Positions 18,962 through 26,867 of a DNA stretch of 64,000 nt are shown piece after piece. Source of the DNA: JBAZUK01 sp041661445 (GTDB lineage: Bacteria > Chlamydiota > Chlamydiia > Chlamydiales > SM23-39); NCBI GenBank assembly GCA_041661445.1, contig JBAZUK010000001.1, positions 1-64,000 of the forward strand, read 5' to 3'. The translations under genes were made by a program, and so were the position numbers. The stretch's first letter is position 1; the number at the start of each line of letters is the position of its first letter. The notes beneath the pieces are model-generated. The model was not told where the DNA came from, searched no databases, and saw only the letters and a list, made by a program, of their open reading frames with translations.

Positions 18962-19399
18962 TTATTTGCCTGTATCGATCATATAATTGATAACTCTTTG
19001 GCTGACTCCAGCTTCTTGCAGTCTATTAATTTGTGCCTGACTTAAGTTATAAGTAGTTTTGGTATCGTGGATATATCTGATTATTGTATCGTCGCTAACT
19101 CCACCCTGGGTCAATTTTATAATATCGCCGATGGTTAACGGCTCAGACCTGTCCATTCTTTCCACTGTTCTAGGAGAGGTCCTTTCCATGATTTTTCGAT
19201 CCTGTTCGTCAAGAGCTGCTCCGATCATAGCTCCGCTAACTGCGCCGACAGCCCCGCCGATCACAGCTCCCTGAGCCCCGCCTATAACGGCTCCGCCTGT
19301 TGCCCCAACAGCTTCACCTGCAATTGCATTGGTGCCGGTTTTGGTTTGGCAGCTTAATAAAACAATGCTAAACAAAAGCAAAACTATAGATTTTTTCAT
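18962..19399 (-). CDS. Glycine-zipper outer-membrane lipoprotein
   Basis: A 145-residue lipoprotein. The start at 19399 is supported by a strong Shine-Dalgarno sequence (GGAGGA seven bases upstream); an upstream extension lacks one. The signal peptide ends in a lipobox VLLSC, with Cys at ~17. Residues ~27-58 form a glycine zipper with repeated GAVIGGA/GAVGAV steps, as in SlyB/YMGG-type lipoproteins that insert in the outer membrane. The C-terminal half holds two copies of a short helix motif ending GVS-x2-(V/T)I-x-YI/YM (GDIIKLTQGGVSDDTIIRYI and INRLQEAGVSQRVINYM). Role unknown; probably envelope stability. Confidence 0.75.
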   Translation of the reverse strand: MKKSIVLLLFSIVLLSCQTKTGTNAIAGEAVGATGGAVIGGAQGAVIGGAVGAVSGAMIGAALDEQDRKIMERTSPRTVERMDRSEPLTIGDIIKLTQGGVSDDTIIRYIHDTKTTYNLSQAQINRLQEAGVSQRVINYMIDTGK

Positions 19400-19489
19400 T
19401 ACATTCCTCCAAAATTCTAAAAGATCAAAATCGATCAATTATTTATTTTTACTTTTATCTATTCAAATAATATTTATATATTAAAAAGT

Positions 19490-20191
19490 CTAGCATAAAA
19501 TTGATTGTTTTTCTTTTACTCTGTAACCGATTCCCCGGACTGTTTCGATAATGTCATAAACACCTAGTTTTTTTCTAAGAGAGGCAACATGAACATCGAT
19601 ATTTCTATCAACAATAAAAGAATCATCATTATTTATATCATCCAGTAATTGGTTTCTGGTAAGAACTTTTCCCTTGTTTTGCAGAAGTCTTTTTAAGATT
19701 CCAAACTCAGATAAAGTTAAATTGATTTCCTGAATGCCTTTTCTTAGGATGTATTTATCGACTTCCAGTGTAAAATCCAAGAAATTAATATTTTTTGCTG
19801 TTTTTTTAGCTTCTTTTTTTCTTCTTAGAATTGCTTTTATTTTGGACATTAAAACCTTAACGGAAAATGGTTTTGTAATATAATCGTCAGCCCCAAGCTC
19901 AAGTCCGAGGACTATATCCAATTCTTCATTTTTTGCAGATAAAATGATTAAAGGAATGTTTTTTAAGTCGGAAGAATTTTTGATTTTTCTTACTACATCA
20001 AACCCATTTTGACCAGGAAGCATGATGTCTGTAATTACCAGATCAGGTTTTTCTCTTTCTATTGCTCTGAAACCATTGACCCCATCAACTTCAACATGTA
20101 ATTGGTATCCTAAATTCTCAGCCTGTAATTTGATTAACGCTGCTGTTTCTTCTTCATCTTCTATTAATAAAATACGTTTTTTTTGACTCAT
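19490..20191 (-). CDS. OmpR/PhoB-family response regulator
   Basis: A 233-residue two-domain transcription factor. The receiver domain (~5-120) has the full set of active-site residues: acidic pocket EDEE at 11-14, phospho-acceptor Asp55 (VITDIMLPG), Ser86 and Lys108 (ITKPF). The C-terminal winged-helix domain (~135-228) ends in the OmpR-type segment NIDVHVASLRKKL...VRGIGYRV. Everything needed for phosphorylation-dependent DNA binding appears present, unlike the atypical chlamydial ChxR. No histidine kinase lies nearby, so the partner must be encoded elsewhere. It is transcribed alone, with a 387-base AT-rich region upstream. Confidence 0.92.
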   Translation of the reverse strand: MSQKKRILLIEDEEETAALIKLQAENLGYQLHVEVDGVNGFRAIEREKPDLVITDIMLPGQNGFDVVRKIKNSSDLKNIPLIILSAKNEELDIVLGLELGADDYITKPFSVKVLMSKIKAILRRKKEAKKTAKNINFLDFTLEVDKYILRKGIQEINLTLSEFGILKRLLQNKGKVLTRNQLLDDINNDDSFIVDRNIDVHVASLRKKLGVYDIIETVRGIGYRVKEKQSILC

Positions 20192-20578
20192 ATAATCCTC
20201 TTTAGCTTAAATCGTCCGCGTGTTTCTAGAATAAATTTATACAATTTTAAAGAAAAGAAAAAGTTTTTAAAAAATTCAAATTTATTTTAAAAAAATGATG
20301 AGTTGATTTTTTGAATGACAAAAAGAATGTTTTATTAGTTTTTCATAGATTAGAATTTAATTTTTGTTGTTTTTGCAAATAACAATAAAAGTTAAATCTA
20401 TTTTAAAGATAGTTATAGATTTATTTAAAGATTTGAAAGATTTCTTAAAAATATTTTTTCAATAACTAAAATCGATCTACAATAATCTGAAAGAGTAAAA
20501 AAACTAAAAGTTCTGTTTAGAAGAAATAATATTCATGGCAAATTAAAGAGCATTCATTTAAATGAAATATTTACGTTT
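20192..20578. other. Intergenic region (387 bases), no gene seen
   Basis: AT-rich, with no convincing coding sequence on either strand. It should hold the promoter of the response regulator and the 3' end of the CPBP gene. A perfect 14-base palindrome (TTCATTTAAATGAA) at 20553-20566 lies just after the CPBP stop and could be an operator or part of an RNA 3' structure. No T-run follows it on the - strand. Confidence 0.5.
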
Positions 20579-21277
20579 TTATGACAGCGCAACATCATAA
20601 AAAACATCTTCATTTTCATTAGATTGATTGTCTATAACATCATAAAACACATCATCTTCTTTTTTCGATGTTAATGCTTCTAACTTTGAAGGTAAAAAGC
20701 TTAACATATTATTCATCGAATGAAGCGCTACAGAGGCTAAAAATCCAGATTGTATGTAAGTTTTTCCGAGAACAAAACCTCCCCAGGTTGCTAAGATAGC
20801 TTGAAGAAATCTACCATTATGATCATTTAGTAAATGTCCAGCTCCAAATAAAAGTGAAGAACCGACAAGGCTAAAATTATTTCCAAATATTGACAAGCAA
20901 TTTTGAATGCCGACTCTAAATATTGCTTCTTCAATTATTGGTGCGACAAATGTCGTTTCAGTTAATGATATTTTTTCGGTTTCTTGTGAATAAGCATCAT
21001 TAGGATTCGGTCCAGGCAATATGCCAAGTTTCGTTAAAGCAATCACAGTAGTAACTCTGGCAGCCCATGTAGAGAATCCTTCGGATATTGCTTCAGGATA
21101 ATTATACATCAAAGCTGGAAAAGTAATTAATACCAGATAGTCTTTCAGCTCGTTATTTAATAAATGTGAAACGATATTAGAAACTTTCTCTTCAACACCG
21201 GCTTTAATTTTTTTTGGTATTGCATTAATCTTATCAAATAAAGATTTTTGTGGTATATTCGCTGTCTGCGTTGTCAT
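20579..21277 (-). CDS. CPBP-family (CAAX/Abi-type) intramembrane metalloprotease
   Basis: A 232-residue membrane protein with the three CPBP signature motifs: EExxxR (Glu116-Glu117, Arg121), FxxxH (Phe144-His148) and HxxxN (His186-Asn190). These are the residues that bind metal and catalyse proteolysis in the Rce1/Abi family. Several hydrophobic segments lie between ~45 and 195. A strong ribosome binding site (AAGGGAGAA) precedes the ATG. The cytoplasm-facing tail is unusual: two copies of an acidic tyrosine motif, EDDVFYDV (Tyr212) and NEDVFYDV (Tyr227), 15 residues apart. A related EEEVFYKN occurs in the tail of the adjacent membrane protein. Bacterial CPBP proteins often act in bacteriocin immunity, but the neighbours suggest a host-directed role. 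Confidence 0.82.
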   Translation of the reverse strand: MTTQTANIPQKSLFDKINAIPKKIKAGVEEKVSNIVSHLLNNELKDYLVLITFPALMYNYPEAISEGFSTWAARVTTVIALTKLGILPGPNPNDAYSQETEKISLTETTFVAPIIEEAIFRVGIQNCLSIFGNNFSLVGSSLLFGAGHLLNDHNGRFLQAILATWGGFVLGKTYIQSGFLASVALHSMNNMLSFLPSKLEALTSKKEDDVFYDVIDNQSNENEDVFYDVALS

Positions 21278-21419
21278 AATTCTCCCTTAAATAATTTGAT
21301 TGTATAAGTTATTTACTAATATTGATTTTGGTAATTATTAATTTGTTTAATAATATAATGAGCTAATTGTTAAACTACTATTAAAGTGTTTTCCCTAATG
21401 TTTTCAAAAACAGCACTAA

Positions 21420-23234
21420 TTATGCCATTGAAGGTTGTGAGGAGAAGGAAGGGGAGTTATTTTCTTTTATCAAAGAGACTCTAGTCTGTATGTTCTTATA
21501 AAAAACTTCTTCTTCGTTTATGTCTAAAGAATCTTTAATCACAGCCGGAGCAATATTTCTGAATCTTGGGAAAGCGTTGACGCCGACGCTGGCAAAAGAA
21601 GCTGTCGCCATAGCGCTATCGTAGACAAGTTTTGATATTATGTTTAATACTTTGAAAAGAGGGAAGGCGAAAAATGTTAAATATACGATAAAAAATTTTG
21701 CAAATTCAGCTCGGAATTTTGTTGTAGCCTCTTTCTTGATTTTAGCAAAAAGCATTTTTGAATCTATATTTTCATTAGCGGAAGGACCTTTTATGAAGTT
21801 TATGGTTTCTGTAAATGTTTCTTCACTTACCATGGCTCTGAAATTTTCCTGTTTTGATTCAATAGCTTTTTTCATTTCTTCATTTATTATTAGTTTTTTA
21901 ACTTCTTCCAACAAGTCTTTCTCCTCAGATTCTGTTGTAATATTTTTTAATTTGTCTTCTATTTCAGACCATTTAGTTTTTTGTTGAGCATTTTCCCAAA
22001 TTTTAAGATTTCCATTAATCCATTTAGAAATATCTTCTTGGGTCATGCTGTTGATTTTATCGGATATTTCTTTTATCTCTTTTTCTGATAGATTTAATAT
22101 GCTGTCCAGATAATTCTTGATGCTTTGCTCGTTATTATATTCTACATTATTAATTTCTTTTAATTTGTTATAAGAGCTTAAAAGACCCCATTTACCGGCA
22201 ACTATTATGCCTGTTAATCCAAAACTTGCGCTGAGCGCAATTGTCCATAGAGAGTTGATCATTCCAAATGTAATAAGAACTCCAACTACAGCAACTAATC
22301 CTGCTGTTGCGATGTTCAGCCATTGTTTTATTTCTTCAGACACATCTTTGATTTTTTCAGCGTTTTTCAGCGAACTAATAGCTTCAGTTAATTGCATCAA
22401 GCCGGATGAAATAAATAATATTCCTGTCGGATAAGAAAGACAGCCGATTGTAGTGGTCATTGCTGAAGAATTTAAAAATGAACTATAAGGATATAAAAGT
22501 TGTAAGGCTAAGATTAAAAATAACAAACCTCCAGTTAAATCATTCAAGTTTCCATCTAATAACCATCTGTTTCTTGTTAATTTTATATCTTCGAAATATT
22601 CTTTAGCTTTCGCTTTGAAGCCTTCTAGGGTTTTCACATCTTTTGAACTTGCTGCTGTTATCAGTAATGGAACTGTTGTCAAAACAGCGCCAGAGGCCAT
22701 TAAACCTATTGAAATTTCTTTGGATATTCCAACAATACCCATATCAGAATTTAGAACATTTAGCTGGGTTAATAACGATCCTAATCCTACAACGGTTGCT
22801 AAAAATCCAAATACCATGCCGGCCAATAGCAGTTTTGTGAGTTTAGGATCAGTATTGAACTTCTTTTCTAAAGCATTAATAGAGTTTGATGTTACTTTTC
22901 GTAGAATTTCTGGTTTAGATTCCTGGGAGCTTGCCAGAAGCTTTTCTGCTTCTATTGACTTTTCAATATCTAAGCATTTACTGAAGATGTCTTGCAAAAC
23001 CTGTGGATCCAAGGTTAAATGAGTGTTATAGAAAAGGCCTTTTGAAGTGACATTTCCTTCTTCAATTAATATATGATGATCATCATCGGTGATCTTTTTT
23101 CTAAAAATTGCATTGATTTGACCTACAAGAGTTGAATTGACACTTATAGGCTGATTGTTTAATGAAAATTCAGTTATGGTATTGCCATCCTTAGATCGGC
23201 TGCATTCTAATCTGTATTCAGGAATTGTACTCAT
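21420..23234 (-). CDS. Multi-hairpin membrane protein, Inc-like candidate, paralogous N-terminus to the lipase
   Basis: A 604-residue protein I cannot assign to a named family. Residues 1-205 are clearly homologous to the start of the lipase protein at 23499-25169: YRLEC-SRS..., SVNS...INAIFRKKI, then a hydrophobic hairpin at ~131-157 and 173-193. Two more hairpins follow (~225-248/254-277 and ~308-328/330-347), then a helical stretch (350-510) rich in Lys and Glu, and another hydrophobic segment at ~515-540. Closely spaced hydrophobic pairs are the hallmark of chlamydial inclusion-membrane (Inc) proteins. The tail contains EEEVFYKN (Tyr579). A consensus promoter lies upstream. I infer a type III-secreted inclusion-membrane protein; no direct evidence of secretion is visible. 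Confidence 0.6.
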   Translation of the reverse strand: MSTIPEYRLECSRSKDGNTITEFSLNNQPISVNSTLVGQINAIFRKKITDDDHHILIEEGNVTSKGLFYNTHLTLDPQVLQDIFSKCLDIEKSIEAEKLLASSQESKPEILRKVTSNSINALEKKFNTDPKLTKLLLAGMVFGFLATVVGLGSLLTQLNVLNSDMGIVGISKEISIGLMASGAVLTTVPLLITAASSKDVKTLEGFKAKAKEYFEDIKLTRNRWLLDGNLNDLTGGLLFLILALQLLYPYSSFLNSSAMTTTIGCLSYPTGILFISSGLMQLTEAISSLKNAEKIKDVSEEIKQWLNIATAGLVAVVGVLITFGMINSLWTIALSASFGLTGIIVAGKWGLLSSYNKLKEINNVEYNNEQSIKNYLDSILNLSEKEIKEISDKINSMTQEDISKWINGNLKIWENAQQKTKWSEIEDKLKNITTESEEKDLLEEVKKLIINEEMKKAIESKQENFRAMVSEETFTETINFIKGPSANENIDSKMLFAKIKKEATTKFRAEFAKFFIVYLTFFAFPLFKVLNIISKLVYDSAMATASFASVGVNAFPRFRNIAPAVIKDSLDINEEEVFYKNIQTRVSLIKENNSPSFSSQPSMA

Positions 23235-23291
23235 ATTTTTATCTTCTTTATTATGCTTTATTATTGATAATTAATTTAATATTCTACTTAT

Positions 23292-23320
23292 ATTATATTA
23301 TATATAATTATAATTGTAAA
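23292..23320 (-). promoter_or_regulatory. Sigma-70/66-type promoter of the Inc-like gene
   Basis: On the - strand, TTTACA (23320-23315) and a perfect TATAAT (23297-23292) are separated by exactly 17 bases. The start codon lies 57 bases downstream of the -10 box. The hexamers and the spacing are identical to those upstream of the paralogous lipase gene. The surroundings are almost pure A/T, which raises the chance of a random match, but the parallel arrangement supports it. Confidence 0.6.
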
Positions 23321-23498
23321 TATAATAATTAAAATTATTATTAATAATAAAATGTTAATATTGTTATAAATAAGATTTTGAAAAAGAAGTAGTTAGCTAT
23401 TAAAAACAATTAATGTAAGTTATTGATTGTTATATGCTTATTCGAGAAGCCAAAAATGATTGATAATGAGTAATTTACTCTATCGAAAATAGATTCTT

Positions 23499-25169
23499 TT
23501 ATACTACCATTTGTATTATTTGAACCGCTGACCCTAAAAATCTACGGGAGGCTTCGATTGGTTTTCTCCAACTCATTTTTGAAAATATATTTTTAGTTAG
23601 ATTGTTGATTTCATCAAGTGAGTGGTTGTTCTCTTTTATTTCAAAAGGTTCAGACAATGTGCAGATAGAATGTGCTTTTAAAATTTTCTTAATTTTATTT
23701 TTTGTTTTTTTTAAACGATTTTTAAGCGTTTCATTTTTAGCATCTTTTGGAATAATTCTTCTATTTAAATATCCAATATTATGGCTTCCGCCAGACAAAG
23801 GAACAAAATCATTTTCGTTTACATAATGAATAGCTTTAGGCTTTGTTGTTAGACTATTGAAAGCATTTTTTGTTTTTTCACCCGGAGCTGGAGAGTTAAA
23901 AGTAATTATTTGACTAACATAATCGTGAAAAATCGTTCCAACATGCTGCGCTTGAGCTCCACCCAGGCTGTGTCCGGCAACGATAGGCTTATTGTTTTCT
24001 TTTAACCATGATTCTAATTCTTCTTTAACTTCTTCTACGCTAGGAAGGCCAATTTCTTCATCTATTATATCAGCTAATTTTTGGTCAGATTCTTTTGTTC
24101 CCCGTATAAGGAGAATAGCTGGATTTTTGTTATCTGGTGATTTCAAACCAAAGCTGTATAAACCTTTTTTGTTGGTAATAATCCTATCGACAGTGTAGAA
24201 GCCATCACCATAAAATGTTGGGATTTGATCACCTAAATCCAGATGTCGATAGGCCAAATCATGAGCCATTTTCTGCAAGTATGCATGAAAACGCATTTCT
24301 TCACTTGTAAGCGATCCGCTATTAAAATTTTTGTTTTTAATTTTTTTTAAATCTTCGATTATTTCAATTTTTCTTAATCTGTCCTTCTCTATTTTTGCAA
24401 ATTCTTTTTTGAAAAAGATTTCAGTGGTCTTTTTGCAAGTTTTTTTTCTAATTTTTTTTAATTTTCTGAAACTATTAATTTCATTTAAATTTGAGATTAA
24501 TTTTTCTATTTTTTCTATAAGAATTGTTTTTGCTTCCGAAGGAATTTGAGGATTTTCATTGATCTGATTTCTAAAACCTTCGTAAGTTTGCATGATCTCA
24601 TCAAAAACAGTTTCGTCAAAGGGCTTAGAAGCAATTTTTAATAATATTTGAGCAAGGCCTATTCCTATTAAGGCAATCGATAAATTTCCAGAAGTACCAA
24701 ATATGATCAATTCTGAACTTATAATATCAAAATGTGTTAATAATAAAACTGCTCCTACAACTGCTAATAATAATCCGAACTTCACTTCGTTTGAAAATAA
24801 TTTTGATTGCTTAATTCTTCTAGAAGACTTTGATGCGGCCTTAGGATTGATTAATTCATCACTAAAATTGAGTATTTTTTTTATGGAATCTTGCGGTAAT
24901 GATATTTCTTTTGAAACAAAATAACCTAAAATTGGAGTGTCTGAAACAGAGGTAATCTTTGTTTTTTCTTTATCAAATTGAAATAAAATATGATAATGCG
25001 AGCTTTGATTTTTGATGTTTTTTCTAAAAATATCATTAATTCTTTTTACTTGATCAGAGTTTACGTCAATCTTTTTGTCGTTGATAGTTAGTTCAGTGAT
25101 GCCGCTATCAGATCTCATGCAATCTAATCTTAAAACACTAAGAGAATCTGATGCTGCAATTAAGCTCAT
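23499..25169 (-). CDS. Class-3-type lipase with Inc-like membrane-hairpin N-terminus
   Basis: A 556-residue protein in two parts. Residues 1-200 are homologous to the N-terminus of the 21420-23234 protein: LRLDCMRSDSGITELTIN, VNSDQVKRINDIFRK, and a hydrophobic hairpin at ~131-155/157-180. A basic coiled segment follows (~205-285). Residues ~300-500 form an alpha/beta-hydrolase of the Lipase_3 type: AILLIRGT, nucleophile elbow GHSLGG with Ser401, acid Asp454 in NENDFVPL, His500 in LKAHSI. The enzyme should hydrolyse acylglycerol or phospholipid esters. With a membrane anchor it would act at a membrane surface, plausibly of the host or inclusion, though location is inferred. Monocistronic, with its own consensus promoter. 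Confidence 0.8.
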   Translation of the reverse strand: MSLIAASDSLSVLRLDCMRSDSGITELTINDKKIDVNSDQVKRINDIFRKNIKNQSSHYHILFQFDKEKTKITSVSDTPILGYFVSKEISLPQDSIKKILNFSDELINPKAASKSSRRIKQSKLFSNEVKFGLLLAVVGAVLLLTHFDIISSELIIFGTSGNLSIALIGIGLAQILLKIASKPFDETVFDEIMQTYEGFRNQINENPQIPSEAKTILIEKIEKLISNLNEINSFRKLKKIRKKTCKKTTEIFFKKEFAKIEKDRLRKIEIIEDLKKIKNKNFNSGSLTSEEMRFHAYLQKMAHDLAYRHLDLGDQIPTFYGDGFYTVDRIITNKKGLYSFGLKSPDNKNPAILLIRGTKESDQKLADIIDEEIGLPSVEEVKEELESWLKENNKPIVAGHSLGGAQAQHVGTIFHDYVSQIITFNSPAPGEKTKNAFNSLTTKPKAIHYVNENDFVPLSGGSHNIGYLNRRIIPKDAKNETLKNRLKKTKNKIKKILKAHSICTLSEPFEIKENNHSLDEINNLTKNIFSKMSWRKPIEASRRFLGSAVQIIQMVV

Positions 25170-25490
25170 ATATTAGTTTCTTTAATAAATATTAAGATGT
25201 TAATTAAATTAAATATATTATTATTATAATATATATAATATTTATTGTAAATAGTTGTAATTAAAGTGTTAAATGATAATATAGTAAAGTCAAGGAAATA
25301 TAAGTTCATGAAAATGAGATCTTAATGACCTTCAAACTCACGAATAACAGAACTGATGGATATTCAATACGAGTTTTATTAAATTTTTTTGTTATATGCT
25401 AAGGCGAAAATTATAAGCTCATAAGTTATTTTACTTAGTTAGACAATAAATTTTAATGTGCGCTTGTATAAAAACTTATATAAATTTTTA
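25170..25490. other. Intergenic region (321 bases), lipase promoter and leader
   Basis: It holds the lipase leader and promoter in its first 80 bases, within a run almost free of G and C. The rest (25252-25490) has only very short open frames and no recognisable RNA gene or clear terminator for the LysM gene that ends at 25491. Confidence 0.5.
25223..25251 (-). promoter_or_regulatory. Sigma-70/66-type promoter of the lipase gene
   Basis: TTTACA (25251-25246) and TATAAT (25228-25223) are spaced by 17 bases on the - strand, 53 bases before the ATG. Hexamers, spacer length and leader length match the promoter of the paralogous Inc-like gene, so the two genes probably duplicated together with their control region. 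Confidence 0.6.
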
Positions 25491-26162
25491 TTATTGTTTA
25501 TCATTTTTAGGGATTTTAAGAGATTGGCCTATAACTATTAAATCATTATCAAGGTCATTAATCTGCTTTATTGAATCAATTGAAACGTTATAATTTTTAG
25601 CTATTTTTTCAAGGGAATCTTTGGTTTTTACTTTATAAACAATGTAATTTGAATTGTCAGATTTAATAGATTTAACTATGTCTTCTAAAGTAGTCTTAAT
25701 TTTGGCAATTTCATTTAATCTCTGGCTTTGGTCCAAAATAATTTTTTCAAGTTCGGATATTTTTTCTTTATGCTGTGTTAAAGCAATAGTTGTTTCATTT
25801 GCGTGGTTGGAGAGTTGAGTTAAATCTGTTGAAGAGGCACTGGTTTTATTTTCAAATACTGTTGTCTTATTTTCCAGTGTTGAGATTTGTTTATTTAAGA
25901 TCTCAAGTTTGTTTTGCAGCTTTTCCAAATGAGTTTGTTTTAAGCTTTGAAGTGCATCTTCCTGATGTTTCATTTTACCATCGATTATCTGCATTTCAGT
26001 ATGAAAGCAGTTTAAATCGTGGCGCAGGTCATCCAAGTTGGTCTGCACTTCATGTAGAGTTAGCTCCATCTGATGTTTTTCTTCTTTGGGAGAAGATTTC
26101 ATCGGAGAGCAGGAGTAACAAAATAGTAATGAAAAAAATATAGTTTTAGTTATTGCTTTCAT
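25491..26162 (-). CDS. Coiled-coil LysM lipoprotein downstream of pal
   Basis: A 223-residue lipoprotein: signal peptide with a Cys after FCYSC (lipid attachment at ~16 or 18), a long coiled coil (~30-165) with Leu/Glu/Lys heptads, and a C-terminal LysM domain (~174-218, YKVKTKDSLEKIAKNYNVS...INDLDNDLIVIGQSLKIP). LysM binds peptidoglycan or its sugars. It starts three bases after pal and ends the tol-pal operon. Chlamydiaceae have a LysM protein at the same place, as I recall. Likely role: linking the outer membrane to residual peptidoglycan at division, in the manner of CpoB/NlpD, although no peptidase domain is present. Confidence 0.78.
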   Translation of the reverse strand: MKAITKTIFFSLLFCYSCSPMKSSPKEEKHQMELTLHEVQTNLDDLRHDLNCFHTEMQIIDGKMKHQEDALQSLKQTHLEKLQNKLEILNKQISTLENKTTVFENKTSASSTDLTQLSNHANETTIALTQHKEKISELEKIILDQSQRLNEIAKIKTTLEDIVKSIKSDNSNYIVYKVKTKDSLEKIAKNYNVSIDSIKQINDLDNDLIVIGQSLKIPKNDKQ

Positions 26163-26165
26163 ATT

Positions 26166-26825
26166 TTATTTTTTTTCATATATTGTAAATTCGCAACGTC
26201 TGTTTTCTCTCCAGTCCTGAGGAGAATGTCCTGAAGCAAAAGGTCTTTCTTTTCCATAAGATACTGTATATATTTTATTAAAATCAACACCTTGTTTTAT
26301 TAAAAGAACTCTTACGCTGTTAGCTCTTCTTGTGCCAAGAGACATGTTATAAGCGGCTGAAGCTCTTTCATCGCAATGTCCTGATATGCAAAGATATGTT
26401 TTAGGATGTTTTTTTAAATAAGTAGCTACTTTCTGAACAGTCATCATATCTTCTTTTTCTCTGATTATATGCTCATCTGTGTCGAAATGAATAACTTTAA
26501 AAGTAGAAGATAAATTATCAGGCAGTTTGAAACTTGAAAAACCTGGCAGACCACTGTCCTGTAAATCTTTCGGCTGTCCGTGAGCTGTTGCGATCGACCC
26601 TTTTAAATCTTTACTGTTAAGGGGAATAAATTCATCTTCAGGACCAACAAATTCATCTTCATTCTGTACCCAATAAGAGTTATAGTCTTTTCCCAAAAGC
26701 GAATCAAAACCTCTATGTATATATCTGCCGGCTGTCTTTACATTTTCCCAAGTGGAACCGGATCTGTCGCAGCTTGTGAATACAAATAGTGATAAAACGA
26801 AAAATGCACTTAAAATTTTTTTCAT
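26166..26825 (-). CDS. pal: Peptidoglycan-associated lipoprotein Pal
   Basis: A 219-residue outer-membrane lipoprotein of the Tol-Pal system. The signal peptide ends with lipobox VFTSC (Cys ~19). The C-terminal OmpA-like domain (~105-216) has FDTDEHII, ISGHCDERASAAYNMSLGTRRANSV and SYGKERP, containing the peptidoglycan-binding residues of Pal (Asp and Arg of the D-x-R-A motif). About 80 residues between lipid and domain are longer than in E. coli Pal (173 total). A good ribosome binding site (AGAGGAAG) precedes the ATG. It lies 42 bases after tolB and 3 before the LysM lipoprotein, in one operon. Confidence 0.94.
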   Translation of the reverse strand: MKKILSAFFVLSLFVFTSCDRSGSTWENVKTAGRYIHRGFDSLLGKDYNSYWVQNEDEFVGPEDEFIPLNSKDLKGSIATAHGQPKDLQDSGLPGFSSFKLPDNLSSTFKVIHFDTDEHIIREKEDMMTVQKVATYLKKHPKTYLCISGHCDERASAAYNMSLGTRRANSVRVLLIKQGVDFNKIYTVSYGKERPFASGHSPQDWRENRRCEFTIYEKK

Positions 26826-26867
26826 GTTCTTCCTCTTATATTTTTTCCTTTTTCATTTTAATGAAAA

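Noticed and set aside
20553..20566. 14-base palindrome as a transcription terminator
   Set aside because: It has no GC-rich stem and no T-run after it on the strand of the CPBP gene. It is kept only as a possible operator.
22615..23022. Open frame of 135 codons on the + strand
   Set aside because: It overlaps the membrane-hairpin part of the Inc-like gene. The coding strand is clear from the homology with the lipase N-terminus.
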